Shown here: piece by piece, positions 46,746 through 59,224 of the stretch | How the letters are laid out: every line of letters begins with the position of its first letter | How positions within the stretch are numbered: the stretch's first letter is position 1 | Source of the DNA: Sinotaia quadrata | Taxonomy: Eukaryota > Mollusca > Gastropoda > Architaenioglossa > Viviparidae | Reading direction: 5' to 3' | Assembly (NCBI GenBank): GCA_028829895.1 | Contig: CM054181.1 | Location: forward strand, 6,137,501 to 6,201,500 | Length of the DNA stretch: 64,000 nucleotides | Program-made: the position numbers and the translations under genes | The notes under the pieces: model-generated | Databases searched by the model: none | Seen by the model: only the letters and a program-made list of their open reading frames with translations | What the model was told of the DNA's origin: nothing

Positions 46746-47425
46746 AGAAGCCATTAAATTTTATAACCAATGGGCCTAGAAGTCATAAAGACAGATTTTA
46801 TGACAACTGGGCCTATACGTTATTAAATGGCCTAGAGGTCATTAAGTTAATATTTGTGAAAGATGGGCAATCATTAAGATGATAATTTACAAGTGGGCCT
46901 AATAGTCATTAATAATAATTTTGTGACAGATTGGCCTAGAAGTCATTAAGATAGATTTTGTGACAGTGAACCTAAAATTCATTAAGATACAGTTTTGACA
47001 TGTGGATTTTAAAAAGTTATATTTTACTATTTGTGAAATTTGGGTCTAGAAGTCATTAAGATAAATTTTATGACAGGTAAAATTAGTCATTAAGGTTGAT
47101 TTTGAGATGTGGGTTTAGAAGTAATTAATTTACCATTTGTCAAAGGTGGACTTAGAAGTTAAGATACATATTTTGTGAAGTGAGATTTGAAGTCATTAAA
47201 AATAATTTTGTTGACCCATAGGCCTAGTAGGTATTAAGATTGATTTTGTTACGGATGGCTTAGGAGTCATTGTGATACATTCTGTGACAGATAGGCATAG
47301 AAGTCATTAAGAGAGATTTTATAAAAGGTGGGCCTTGAAGTCATTAAGATAGATTTGTGACAGATGGGAATAGAAGCCATTACATTACAATTTCAGACAG
47401 TTGGGCAGATAAGTCATTAAGATAC
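46746..47425. repeat. Minisatellite right of DF1-C (degenerate, about 38 bp)
   Basis: GGCCTAGAAGTCATTAAGAT and TTTTGTGACAGATGG units, about 17 of them with strong divergence. It is the interrupted other half of the array at 44885. Confidence 0.88.
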
Positions 47426-47884
47426 ATTTTGTGAATGTAATTTTTGAATGTAATTCACATTTCAAGTGTATTTTGCTGTCATTCACATTTTATTCTTCCA
47501 CAGCATCGTCCAGGTCATCCAATTGTCATTCACAGTGCTCTTCATTGTTGTTTACACTGGTCACTCCCAGGTCATTCCCAAAGCAATTCTCATCCTGTTC
47601 TGTGTGTTTAGTTGTCATTAACAATAAATAGTGTTTTCCTAATAACTTGATAAAATGAGATCCTATTTACGTTCTCAGTGTGACTCCATTCTACTTCTTA
47701 ATTTCCCTGAGAGATTATCTTTTTGAAAGTTATGCAGGAATTCGGTAGACTAATGGCACATATGTAAAATATACATAAAATAAATAAATAAATCACACAT
47801 AAAATAGGGTCGGATGAAATAGCTGTGCATGTTTTTTATGTCTGTGAGTGCTAGTGTACAAATGAACGTTAAAACAGCTGTAAA
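47426..47884. other. Spacer with weak TCATTCACA repeats
   Basis: GTCATTCACATTT-like words recur irregularly at 47445-47620. Otherwise I see nothing. Confidence 0.5.
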
Positions 47885-48245
47885 TATTACATGACTGTGA
47901 AGATTGTGTAAATATTGTCTAAGACAGAATGCAAATATTACATGACTGTGAAGATTGTGTAAATATTGTCTAAGACAGAATGCAAATATTACATGACTGT
48001 GAAGAGTGTGTAAATATTGTCTAAGACAGAATGCAAATATTACATGACTGTGAAGATTGTGTAAATATTGTCTAAGACAGAATGTAAATATTACATGACT
48101 GTGAAGATTGTGTAAATATTGTCTAAGACAGAATGTAAATATTACATGACTGTGAAGATTGTGTAAATATTGTCTAAGACAGAATGTAAATATTACATGA
48201 CTGTGAAGATTGTGTAAATATTGTCTAAGACAGAATGCAAATACG
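47885..48245. repeat. 51-bp minisatellite, 7 copies
   Basis: ATTACATGACTGTGAAGATT and GTAAATATTGTCTAAGACAG recur every 51 bp (47941, 47992). AATGCAAAT and AATGTAAAT variants form blocks. Confidence 0.96.
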
Positions 48246-48940
48246 TGTACACGATAGAATGTAATCGATTTCTTTATTCATATAAAGCTAGATTGATAGA
48301 AGTAATAATAGTGCTTAGCACAAAATCCATCCAATATTACATACCATGGACAAAAACAACATTAATCCATCTCTGTCCAATACCACTTGCAACAACAAAT
48401 AAAAGATATGAAAATTAAATTAAAGTGTTGGAAAAAAACAACAGCAACGACCCCCCCAAAAAAAAAATAAAAAATAAAAACAAAAGCGATTCACGTGTTT
48501 CCTTTCAACGAACAGCCATTTGTCCTGGTGATGTAAAACTGAACACAGACTTCCTTTCTTTTTCTGACCACTTAAACATGATTATTCTCTGCCATGTTAC
48601 ATTGTTAGGAGAAAGGCGAAGGAAGAAAAGAAACAAAGGGACGTAATACCCACCGCACAGCTGGCGAGGAAGAAATCGTGAGAGAAGAAGAATTTGTGAG
48701 AGTGTTTCGGCATCTTTTACCCAAATTGCAAGCTCCGTTCAGGCAACATTCCCAACAGTTGCCATTTCCTCCTGTATGCTTTAGACAAATTAAACACCCT
48801 TGCGATTTTACAGCCCTTCACGTGACAAGCAAGATCGTTCGTGGCTGGTTTTAAGGTTCTTCTTAATTCCGGCCATATTGAAACAGACCAGTCTTGGTTG
48901 CTCTTAATGACTTAGACTATTGATCACACCGAAGTGCCCA
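48246..48940. other. Unique spacer
   Basis: An A-rich run lies at 48430-48490. No gene recognised. Confidence 0.4.
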
Positions 48941-48947
48941 GCGTACG

Positions 48948-48980
48948 GTATAAAACAAAATAAATGCATGGTCATTCAGT
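48948..48980 (+). promoter_or_regulatory. TATA plus initiator-like core promoter candidate
   Basis: CGGTATAAAACA at about 48948 is followed about 25 bp later by GGTCATTCAGTTTT, an initiator-like word. The spacing is right for a TATA promoter, and the following 400 bp are GC-richer. No gene is proven downstream, and TATAAAA is frequent by chance in AT-rich DNA. Confidence 0.25.
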
Positions 48981-49155
48981 TTTAAGTATTAATCCATTCA
49001 GATTCAGCGAATCCGCACTCTCCTCTTTCCTCCAGCGCTGTTAACCCCCACTACCCACCACCCGCCATTCAAACAGTCGAATCAATGTGACTGAATAAAG
49101 GCCAGCCGCCCAGAGCAAGCCCCAGACGCAGAAAGTTGATATTCAGAGCGCTGAT

Positions 49156-49362
49156 GTGACCGAGGACCCGACTACTTTTGATGGTTGTCTGTACGAAACG
49201 GTGAATGATTGGACAGAAGTATACAGACCAAATGAGACAGGCCTAGGTGCACAAGAAAAGCACTGGAACGCGACATCATCCATGTTGATGTCTGAGTTTC
49301 TTTCAAAGTTTGATTCGCTCTTTTCCTTCACCCATTGTAAGCGAGGAACATTGCAGAAGTAG
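49156..49362 (+). CDS. Possible small frame downstream of TATA candidate
   Basis: A 68-codon frame starting ATGACCGAGGAC with balanced codons and an acidic N-terminus (MTEDPTTFDGCLYETVNDW), containing N-E-T and N-A-T glycosylation-type triplets but no signal peptide or recognised domain. CATTGTAAGC near 49334 could be a splice donor. Chance opening is quite possible; the reverse strand is also open over the same bases. Confidence 0.22.
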   Translation: MTEDPTTFDGCLYETVNDWTEVYRPNETGLGAQEKHWNATSSMLMSEFLSKFDSLFSFTHCKRGTLQK

Positions 49363-50200
49363 GGGAGATAACTAGAGCCTGGAAGTAGTCTTGTTTGTTG
49401 CGAGATTCCCTACGCAATTTGCGTCACTTTATCACGTCAATCACTGGCACTTTCTGAGTAAATTACTTACAGGGTATGGGGGTTGATGGTAACTTTGTCA
49501 ACGTCATTCGTCAAATAATGCATGCGTTGTATCATTGGGTGTCAATTATAAAACCAGGCCTCTTTTACATGCCAGTCTAAGTCCAGAGAACGGATCCCAG
49601 ACAGTGAGAGTGGTCTCTTAAAACATCAGTCGTTTTATGTCCATGGACACCGAAAGCCAATTATTGAGTGAAGGCCACAAGAATCGCTTGACGTGATGTA
49701 ACAATGTCTAAGAACGAACACAATGGGGAGCTATTTTGCGTCATCTTGAGCATGTGGGCCTCCTTCTGACGAATTGCTTGAAAGACTGGGTCATGTAAAA
49801 TACCAGCCATTATTATTAACATTATCATTATCAATATTATTATCAAATCTGGCCACAAATATATTCTTGTCCGAAAATCAAGTCTGCTGTTTGATTAAGA
49901 GTGGATCTCGCATGTAACCGCTGTTGTTGGTAATAAATAAATATGTCACATTAACTTTCCTATTCGATTTTTAGAAAGAACGAGATACATTTCAGAAAGT
50001 AAATGTTCATCAAAAGTCATAATATTATCTCTGGACATGGGAAAACAGATTTACCAATGTATGAAGTGATCTTAGTTACTAAAGCTTTAATGTCGGAAAA
50101 AAGTCTGCAACCAAATGCTAAGTGTCAACAGAAAGAACATAATACACATTATGTTAATGTTTATGCTCTTATATTATCTTTGTACACAATTCCAAATTGT
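49363..50200. other. Unique spacer
   Basis: ATTATTAACATTATC-type run at 49808-49845. Otherwise I see nothing. Confidence 0.45.
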
Positions 50201-50201
50201 A

Positions 50202-50203
50202 CA

Positions 50204-50292
<89 letters not shown>
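50202..50292. repeat. CA microsatellite with TATA tail
   Basis: About 80 bp of CA then TATATATAT. Confidence 0.97.
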
Positions 50293-50294
<2 letters not shown>

Positions 50295-50439
50295 TATAAT
50301 AATTATCCACTTATTAATTAATACCATTGCAGATGTAATTATGAAAAACAAACTCATTAAAATAGATTTTATATCACTATACACACGCGCGCGCACATGT
50401 GCGTATGCGTGCACTATATTAAATGGTGAAAGGGTTCAC

Positions 50440-51215
50440 TGGCCTATGAATACAACATTACATACACTATATTAAGTAATGATAAGTGTCTTGTGTGACA
50501 ATGATCTATAAATACACACTTGATGCTGTACTATATTAAGTAATGATAGGTGTCTTGTGTTACAATAAATACACACTTGATGCTGTACTATATTAAGTAA
50601 TGATAAGTGTCTTGTGTGACAATGATCTATAAATACACACTCGATGCTGTACTATATTAAATAATAATAGGTGTCTTGTACTACAACCATCTATTAGTAC
50701 ACTCTTTAATGCTGTACTATACTAAATGACTGTATGTGTCTTGTCTTACAATGATCAATGACTATACACATATATTGTACTATACCAAATGACTGTATGT
50801 GTCTTGTCTTACAATGATCTATGACTACACATATATATTGTACTATAGTACATTATGATAGTGTCTTGTCTTACAATGATCTATGACTACACACATATAT
50901 TGTACTATACTAAATGACTACATGTGTCTTGTCTTACAATGATCTATGACTATACACATATATTGTACTATACCAAATGACTACATATACACATATATTG
51001 TACTATACTAAATGACTACATGTGTCTTGTCTTACAATGATCTATGACTATACACATATATTGTACTACTCTAAATCACTATGTGTTTTGTCTTACAATG
51101 ATCTATGACTAGACACATATTTTACTATACTAAATGACTCTCTGCGTCTTGTCTTACATTGATCTATGACTACACACATATATTATACTATAATAAATGA
51201 TGATAGGTGTCTTGT
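50440..51215. repeat. Degenerate minisatellite of about 60-66 bp, about 12 copies
   Basis: GTGTCTTGTCTTACAATGAT and CTATGACTACACACATATAT recur with divergence, including a unit truncated near 50980. Confidence 0.92.
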
Positions 51216-51234
51216 ACTACATAACTACAATAAA

Positions 51235-51675
51235 CGACAGCTGTTTACGTATAGCGTATTAATGATGTTATGCGCCATACTCTTTATGTACAGTGTATTA
51301 ATGACGATATGCGCCATACTGGTTACGTATAGTGTATTAATGACGATATGCGCCATACTGGTTACGTATAGTGTATTAATGACGATATGCGCCATACTGT
51401 TTACGTATAGTGTATTAATGACGATATGCGCCATATTCTTTATGTACAGTGTATTAATGACGATATGCGCCATACTGGTTACGTATAGTGTATTAATGAC
51501 GATATGCGCCATAAAGTTTACGTATAGTGTATTAATGACGATATGCGCCATACTCTTTATGTACAGTGTATTAATGACGATATGCGCCATACTGGTTACG
51601 TATAGTGTATTAATGACGATATGCGCCATAAAGTTTACGTATAGTGTATTAATGACGATATGCGCCATACTGGCA
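51235..51675. repeat. 39-bp minisatellite with trimeric higher-order pattern
   Basis: GTGTATTAATGACGATATGC recurs every 39 bp about 11 times. The linkers cycle as TCTTTATGTACA, TGGTTACGTATA, AAAGTTTACGTATA and this 117-bp order appears twice at the right end. Thirteen-residue repeats are open on both strands (artefact). Confidence 0.95.
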
Positions 51676-51783
51676 TACGAGTACACGCGTACATTAAAGA
51701 GACAGGTGATAAAGGTAAGTTATTTACCATTATATTTCCTTGTATCGTAACTCTGCACAGAAAGTCATAGCTCTGGAACATAA

Positions 51784-52360
51784 GTTAGCGTGAGACCGAT
51801 CGGTGTTGGTAGTATCTTTAAGGTAGCGTGAGACCGATCGGCGTTGGTAGTATCTTTAAGGTAGCGTGAGACCGATCGGTGTTGGTAGTATCTTTAAGGT
51901 AGCGTGAGACCGATCGGTGTTGGTAGTATCTTTAAGGTAGCGTGAGACCTATCGGTGTTGGTAGTATCTTTAAGGTAGCGTGTGACCGATCGGTGTTGGT
52001 AGTATCTTTAAGGTAGCGTGTGACCGATCGGTGTTGGTAGTATCTTTAAGGTAGCGTGAGACCGATCGGTGTTGGTAGTATCTTTAAGGTAGCGTGAGAC
52101 CGATCGGTGTTTAGGTAGTATCTTTAAGGTAGCGTGAGACCGATCGGTGTTGGTAGTATCTTTAAGGTAGCGTGAGACCGATCGGTGTTGGTAGTATCTT
52201 TAAGGTAGCGTGAGACCGATCGGTGTTGGTAGTATCTTTAAGGTAGCGTGAGACCGATCGGTGTTGGTAGTATCTTTAAGGTAGCGTGAGACCGATCGGT
52301 GTTGGTAGTATCTTTAAGGTAGCGTGAGACCGATCGGTGTTGGTAGTATCTTTAAGGTAA
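51784..52360. repeat. 38-bp minisatellite, 15 copies, each with a palindrome
   Basis: GTAGCGTGAGACCGATCGGT recurs every 38 bp. ACCGATCGGT is a perfect 10-bp palindrome kept in nearly all units. Confidence 0.97.
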
Positions 52361-52545
52361 ATTAAACACCTGTACTGTTGAGAGTCGGGCACGTGAAGAC
52401 GTAATGAAATAATGACATGTGACATTTGGAGAATAGAAAGGCTGATGTGAAGAATATAACCCCTGACATATAATGTGGATTATTTCTAGTAGTTAGGAAA
52501 ACTAATCACAACATATTTTGTATGCCACCTGTGAATTGGTGTGTG

Positions 52546-52713
52546 CTCGTTCAGGAGTCTCACAGAAGATTGGATTGGTAGGTGAGTGCGTTCGTGAGTC
52601 TCACAGAAGATTGGATTGGTAGGTGAGTGCGTTCAGGAGTCTCACAGAAGATTGGATTGGTAGGTGAGTGAGTTCAGGAGTCTCACAGAAGATTGGATTG
52701 GTAGGTGAGTGCG
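52546..52713. repeat. 41-bp minisatellite, 4 copies
   Basis: CACAGAAGATTGGATTGGTA recurs at 52561 and 52602. Confidence 0.95.
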
Positions 52714-52884
52714 TTCGTGTACGTGTTTGTCTATTCAGAAATACCGAAAACAAGCTGTTACTAGATTAACTAATCTTCCATTTTTATTTTATTAAATGCT
52801 ACCCTAAGTATTGATGTCTTTCTTTTATGCCGGATTATTGCTGACGTGGCAGTGCAGGCGTAATCGCCGTTTAAAAATAAATTC

Positions 52885-53185
52885 ATTAATTTGATTTTAT
52901 TACTTTACTTCTTCTTTGTAGTTATTACTCCATTTCTTTGCATTCATTACTTGATTTATTCTTTAGATCTATTACTCTGTTTCTACAACTTTGCGTTTCT
53001 TACTCCATTTGTAATTTCTATTTATTATTTGCACTTCGTATTTATTATTTGTATTCAATTTGTATTTGCATTTTATTATTTTCTATTTATTACTCTATTT
53101 GTATTTGTATTTCATTATTTTCTATTTAATACTCTATTTGTACTTTGCATGTATTACTCTACATGTACATTATATTTGTTACACT
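52885..53185. repeat. T-rich degenerate tandem of about 30 bp
   Basis: TTATTACTCTATTTGTATTT-type units. Phe/Leu/Tyr-rich frames here are artefacts. Confidence 0.8.
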
Positions 53186-53259
53186 AATTGTCCTTTCCAG
53201 AACGGGTTTAATCTCTTCCTGGAGCAGAAAATCTTATCGCAAGTTCTATGCTGAATTGT

Positions 53260-53640
53260 AATTGTCACTCAATAAGCATCATGATTTTTCTAATGGAATG
53301 TTCTACACTAACTTCTAAATCTGTCCGGAACTAGGCATCATGGTTTTTTTCTGATGGTATGTTATGTACCCTGTCATTAACTTCTAAATCTGTCCGGAAC
53401 TAGGCATAAAGGTTTTTCTGATGGTATGTTATGTACCCTGTCATTAACTTCTAAACTTGTGTGGGACTAGGCTTTAGGTTTTTCTGATGGTGTGTTATGT
53501 ACCCTGTCATTAACTTCTAAACTTGTGTGGGACTAGGCTTCAAGGTTTTTCTGATGGTGTGTTTTGTACCCTGTCATTAACTTCTGAACTTGTGTGGGAC
53601 TAGGCTTCAAATGATTTCTTATGGCAGGATGTGGGCTGAT
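53260..53640. repeat. Minisatellite of about 66-70 bp, 5-6 copies
   Basis: TACCCTGTCATTAACTTCTA and TTTTTCTGATGGT recur. Confidence 0.93.
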
Positions 53641-53809
53641 GACATACTAAACCGGAACTGGGCATCTGCAATGCTCTATGGCAGGATCTAGATTGACTTT
53701 CGGCTTTTCTGAGACTAAGAATTATTTTATGGCAGAATCTGGTCTGGATTCTAAAGGTTCATCTACACTCGTGATGCTTATTTTCATCTCTACGGCAATA
53801 AAGACTACA

Positions 53810-53843
53810 ATGTACGTGTGTGTGCGTGCGTGCGTGTGTGTGC
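53810..53843. repeat. TG/TGCG microsatellite
   Basis: Short TGTGCGTGCG run. Confidence 0.8.
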
Positions 53844-53919
53844 TTTATGTATATAATAATTAATGGGGAAAGTGGAGAGGTGGGGGAGATGTCGAAGGAC
53901 AATGACATTGAAAGAGTTA

Positions 53920-54257
53920 GAGAAGAGAGAGAGAGAGAGAGAGAGAGACAGGGAAAGACACGGACTTGAAAAGAGAGGCAGACACAGAGGGGAGAGGAGG
54001 GAGAGGAGAGAGATGAAAACATAAGAATAAAGCAGAGGGAAAAGCACAAACAGAGATCAAAGAGAGAGTATGATGCTGAAAGCAAGGAATAGATTAAGTC
54101 AGAAAAATTAGAAAAGATGAGAAAGAAACATACAAAGAGAAACAGGACAGAAAGAGAGAAAAAGAAAAAGAAGAGAAAGAGAAAATAAGAACAAGAGAGA
54201 AAGGAAGAAAGTAAAAGGGGGAAGAAAGAGAGACAAGAAGGGAGAAATATGAACGAT

Positions 54258-54315
<58 letters not shown>
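53920..54315. repeat. Polypurine region ending in GA microsatellite
   Basis: Mostly A and G on +, with GAGAGA at 53924-53948 and a pure GA run of about 55 bp at 54258-54314. Confidence 0.93.
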
Positions 54316-54316
<1 letters not shown>

Positions 54317-55500
54317 AAGAGACAAGAAAGGCGAACTGTCGCGCCAGCCAAAGTTTTGTCTCGTGTGCAGCATTGAAACACAGCGAGTGTGGCTTCACTG
54401 CCTCGCTGAGACCACATTCCTGCTCCTTTCCACTGTGTACCCAGTTGCCTGACTTTTACTTCTTATTGGAGGACTGCTGGCAGTGCTCTAAAAAATGTCA
54501 TTTAAAAAATTCACCAGTGATAGGAGAAAAAGTGTTTGAGCACAGCAAGGAAAAAAAAGACAACAAATCTTTTGTATGCCAAAGAATATAAAATGGAATG
54601 ACATTCTTGAAATGAACCCATAAAACGGGATAGATGCACAAAGAATTGGATACGCGTATTCTCAGTGTGACCAAGTTCCAGAACAGGAGTGAGTTTGACT
54701 TTTCTTTGCTTTTTTAAATAATTTTGTCGGAGGCTTACAGCCAGCTCGTTCGGCTGCGACATCATTTTTTTATTAAATTGTTTTTATTTTGCGCGCAAGC
54801 TATTAACTTTGGGCGACTTTGAGATTAGGAACGACTTTTATTTTTTTGATAATGTTTTGTTAATCAACTGATGACTCAAAGAGTTTGTCAACAAAAGTGT
54901 GCCACACTTGGTCGTAGTGGTATTTAGTTGAATCAGTACTCCAAAATTAGAGTTAAAATAAAAGAACAATCTCACAAACAAACAACCTAAAACAAACATA
55001 AATATATAAATGAATAATAACTTTAAAAGTAAGTATATGTATTAGTTTTAATTATATATATATATATACACACGTACACTCATATTAGGAAACGGTTGCA
55101 ATTTGCAATGATGGCACGAAATTCCTTTCTTATTCTGAAAATAGACACAATCACACACACCCCTCCCCGGAAGGTTTAAGGAGAGGTTTTAGGTCAGACA
55201 AAGACAAACGGTGGAAACTGAAGACTATTGTGAACAGATGCATAATGCAGTTTTGAACTAAGGATTCCTGTTTTCCCATGATTCATTGAGAAATAATGAA
55301 CTTGGAAACAGGCGCTGGCAATCTATACATTGAACTTTCCGATTAATTCAGACGTATGAAGGTGAATGGTGCGCCTATTTACAAATTAATCTGAAAACGG
55401 TTTTTTCTTATTTCGTTTAATTTTGTTCCTCTTACAACTCCGCTTTACGTAGAAAATAGAAAATATTTCTATTTTTGCTTATCCTTCTTCTCTTCCTCCT
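54316..55500. other. Unique spacer
   Basis: About 1.2 kb without a recognisable gene. Several short frames at 54370-54765 lack domains or splice support. Confidence 0.4.
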
Positions 55501-55501
55501 C

Positions 55502-55536
<35 letters not shown>

Positions 55537-55537
55537 T
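55501..55537. repeat. CAT microsatellite
   Basis: About 11 CAT units. Confidence 0.95.
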
Positions 55538-55880
55538 TATTAACACGATGAATATTTGTCTTTATCGACGTCATAAAGATTGCCATAGTCGTATTTATCA
55601 TTATATTCATCATCATCGTCTAAATTTTAATTTTTATGAAAACCATTTATTCTTGTACTTTTTTGCAATATCCTTATAATGAGCGAAGAAAAATGAAGCC
55701 CTTAAGGGAAATGGAAAGCAATCTTTTTCTTTCGTTAACATTATCATTGGTTGTCTTTCGCTCTCTCTTCTACGTATGAACATGTGTAGAAACAGACAAA
55801 ACAAAAGCATTTCTATGGCTTGACCAAATGGGAAAAACAGGATTAATGAAAACTGAAAATCCTTTAACTGTAGTGATAAA
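55538..55880. other. Unique spacer
   Basis: I see no gene or array. Confidence 0.4.
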
Positions 55881-55884
55881 TGAG

Positions 55885-56015
55885 CGACACACTCACAGAC
55901 ACACACACACACACACAACAGGCACCAAGAGACACATAGAGACGTGCACAGACATAGTCACACGCTGACAAATAAACACACACATACACAAGCACATATG
56001 CCCGTATAATTACAC
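55885..56015. repeat. Interrupted CA-rich tract
   Basis: CACACA and ACATAGAGAC-type words. Confidence 0.8.
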
Positions 56016-56845
56016 ACTCACAAAACAATTAATAGGAAGGAGAAGAAAACAACAACACAAGGAAACAGATTACCACACGTGCATAATTGCTCGTTCAGAT
56101 TTAAAGAAATTAATATAAAGAGTTAAAGGCTTATAATTAAAAATTAACCAAATAAAAGCCAAAACCAAAATAAAATAACGAAGAATTAATCTAGCTTGTT
56201 AATAAATGGGTATTGTTGTTTTAAGATAGCGCGTACAGATACCTAGTCACATTTGGTGACTTCACAAGATGTAACAATACTCAATCGACATGGTAAGGAA
56301 ACCCTGATAGCTATCTACTTTATAGTCATGAGTAAGTCAATACCTTGCTCAATACAAGTGTTACTAGTTAACAGGCTCGGCATTAGATCTTCAAAGTAAA
56401 AAAGGGGACTTTATAAGTGAATAATATTCGAGTAGTTTCCCCGCCCCACACCTTGTGTTTGTGACACTTAGATTTAATTAACATTTTGTCTGAAAGTTTT
56501 AAAATTGGAAACTATGTGACATATATTACTGTTTCCGTGTCTCTTTATCCCTTCACGATAAGCGTGCAGAAGGTCAATACGGATTCTTCAACACATCAAT
56601 CATTCGAAACCCTCTCGACAAAGACGTGATATAAACCATTCTTTCGTCATACGTCAGGGCGTCATTTTATTGTGTAGCACACTGCGTTTCTTTGTGTCAT
56701 CGTGTCAGCGTTTCATGCATGTCAAAGTGTCATCCATGTATCCATTATAGTGTCGGGAAATTAAGATATCAGTGTCAGCGCATCATAATACATAATATTG
56801 CCAGTTAAAATATGTCATGCCCGTGAACTTCATATCATAATGGCA
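56016..56845. other. AT-rich spacer
   Basis: GTGTCA-type words recur loosely at 56650-56780. Otherwise I see nothing. Confidence 0.4.
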
Positions 56846-56849
56846 GTTA

Positions 56850-57110
56850 ACCACATGCCATTTAGCCAGTTAACAACATATTGTCACTTAGCCACACGTC
56901 TTAATTCATTTAGCCAGTTAACAACATATTGTCACTTAGCCACACGTCTTAATTCATTTAGCCAGTTAACAACATATTGTCACTTAGCCACATGGCTTAA
57001 TTCATTTAGCCAGGTTAACAACATATTGTCACTTAGCCACACGTCTTAATTCATTTTTAGCCAGTTAACAACATATTGTCACTTAGCCACACGTCTGAAT
57101 TCCAGTTAAC
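56850..57110. repeat. 48-bp minisatellite, 5 copies
   Basis: TTAGCCAGTTAACAACATAT and GTCACTTAGCCACACGTC recur every 48 bp. Confidence 0.95.
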
Positions 57111-57760
57111 CGTACGTCGAATCACCGTCACGTATAGCGTTACTTCAGCATACACCATAGCGTCATGTGTCGTTTGTTCACGGTACGAGTGCACTGTACA
57201 TTATTGTAACAACTCGTCATTAATCCTGCACCGTGGTGAAAAATAAACGAAACCTTTCGATGTTCCAGACACAATTACAAATTTAAATGTTATTACAGTT
57301 TATATCCACCCAACCCTAGTCTAAACCATAAAGCAGAATAAGTGAGCTCCCCCCCCCTCTAAATAATTTATATTGATAGTTTGCAGTCTCTACTGTCTGT
57401 AGCGAATTTGCATACTACTTAACGGTTGCCTCCCTTCTCGTTCATCCCATAAACTCTGTAATGGAATGAATAAATAAAACATAATGTGAGACGCTCTCCA
57501 AGAAAAGCAATTCAATTTTTTTTTTATTTTATTGAAAAGAAGAAAAGAAAATCTTTACTTTTTAACTGCCACTGATCTGTGCTGGCTTAAACACTCGAAA
57601 TAAACACCTGTCTTAGTATCAGTAAATCGTTGTTATTATTTTATTATATGTACGAACTTAGTTCTGACCACGCTGAAAAGATATATATATGTATATTCCT
57701 TACTGAAAGGTGAAAATTGCTTAGATGTAATGCTTTAATACATTGTAACATTCCGTACTT
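57111..57760. other. AT-rich spacer
   Basis: I see no gene or array. Confidence 0.4.
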
Positions 57761-57763
57761 TCA

Positions 57764-57985
57764 AGTGACTTGTTGTTTACTAGCATGTTCAGGGAATGAA
57801 CTGTTCAAGTGACCTGTTTACTAGCATGTTCAGGGAATGAACTGTTCAAGTGACTTGTTTACTAGCATGTTCAGGGAATGAACTGTTCAAGTGATTTGTT
57901 GTTTACTAGCTTGTTCAGGGAATGAACTGTTCAAGTGATTTGTTGTTTACTAGCTTGTTCAGGGAATGAACTGTTCAAGTTAACC
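57764..57985. repeat. 41-44-bp minisatellite, 5 copies
   Basis: GTTCAGGGAATGAACTGTTC recurs; GAACTGTTC and CAGGGAATG are constant, and a GTT insertion marks some units. Confidence 0.95.
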
Positions 57986-58480
57986 CTGGATGTAGTTGCT
58001 TTAATGGTGCAGTTCGTGTGTACTAATAATCTTTACATATAATTATAGTATTACGTCTTTTGCTTTGTATGGGCTTAAGTAAAAAAATAAAGTACAGTAG
58101 GTATTTTAATCAAACTTTTACTGTTTTACACCTTAGTTCCATAGAATCAGGATAGCCACATAACATTACGCTATCCCATAAGGGAGCTAACCAGTAGCGC
58201 TAAAATGACGAAAATTGTCTAGTGCTCTAGTGCATAAGGGGAATCTTGCCATAAAAAGTAAAGTGCATGTATGCAGACCTTTGCTTAAACAGCGTTGTGA
58301 CCTCTGTGACCTCCGTGCACAGCGAAACATTCGTGTTTCGCTCAAATTGCGTTTTTCATTCTGGGTATTTGATTTTAACAGTAGTAAAAATTTTATTTTG
58401 CATTTTGGTGGGTTGCATTATGCTGTGCGGTTAGTTTTTATTTTTATTTTTGCAATGTCTGAAAGGAATCTAACAATATT
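57986..58480. other. Unique spacer
   Basis: I see no confident gene. Confidence 0.4.
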
Positions 58481-58685
58481 TTCTTTCTACAACTCTCACT
58501 TCTTTTCTCTTTTTTCTTTCTGTCTTTCTCTTCATCATATTCCCTCCTTCTCTTCCACTCACATTCTCTTTTTTTTCCCTTCATTATCAATCTATCATTT
58601 CTTCCATTCCCTTCTTTCATTCATTATGTCAATTTTTTCATCCTCTCTTTCATCTTTTCATTCTTTCTGTCCTTACCTTATGCAG

Positions 58686-58735
<50 letters not shown>

Positions 58736-59110
58736 GTGCGTGTGCGTGTGTGTGTGTCTATATGTGTCTGTGTGTGTCTGTGTGTGTGTGTGTGTGTTGT
58801 GTCTCTCTGTCTCTCTCTCCTTATGTCCTTTTCATTTCTATTTAAATCATTCTCTCAAACAGTCTTCCTTTCGTAATTCCTATCAATCTCTTTTATTTGA
58901 TTTTCTCTCTCTTTCATTTTCTTTCATTCTCTCCTCCAGTTTTCTCCTATATTTCTCTTTTTTATTCTATCTCTTTCTCTCCCACTTTCTCTTTCTCTCA
59001 ACTTCTTTCTTTACCCCTCTCTCTTTTTTCTCTCTTATTCTTTCTTTCTCTATCCTTTTCTAACTCTATCACTTTCTCTATTTTCTATGTCCGTTTCTCT
59101 CTCTACACCA
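58481..59110. repeat. Polypyrimidine tract with GT microsatellite core
   Basis: CTTTCT-type pyrimidine-rich DNA flanks a GT run at 58690-58797. The 282-codon Ser/Leu/Phe-rich frame over it is a low-complexity artefact. Confidence 0.9.
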
Positions 59111-59224
59111 AGGAAGCCACTTCCTAGGGCACAAAGATCTGCTGATCTAATAATAAATAAATCATATTTAAAGTTTGTAAGGCGTTTTACCTTAGGGGTT
59201 ATAAATCTTTAAAAAGTTCTAAAT

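Noticed and set aside
58215..59063. 282-codon + frame, the longest in the window
   Set aside because: It is carried by polypyrimidine and GT low-complexity DNA; the peptide is Ser/Phe/Leu and Cys/Val runs with no domain.
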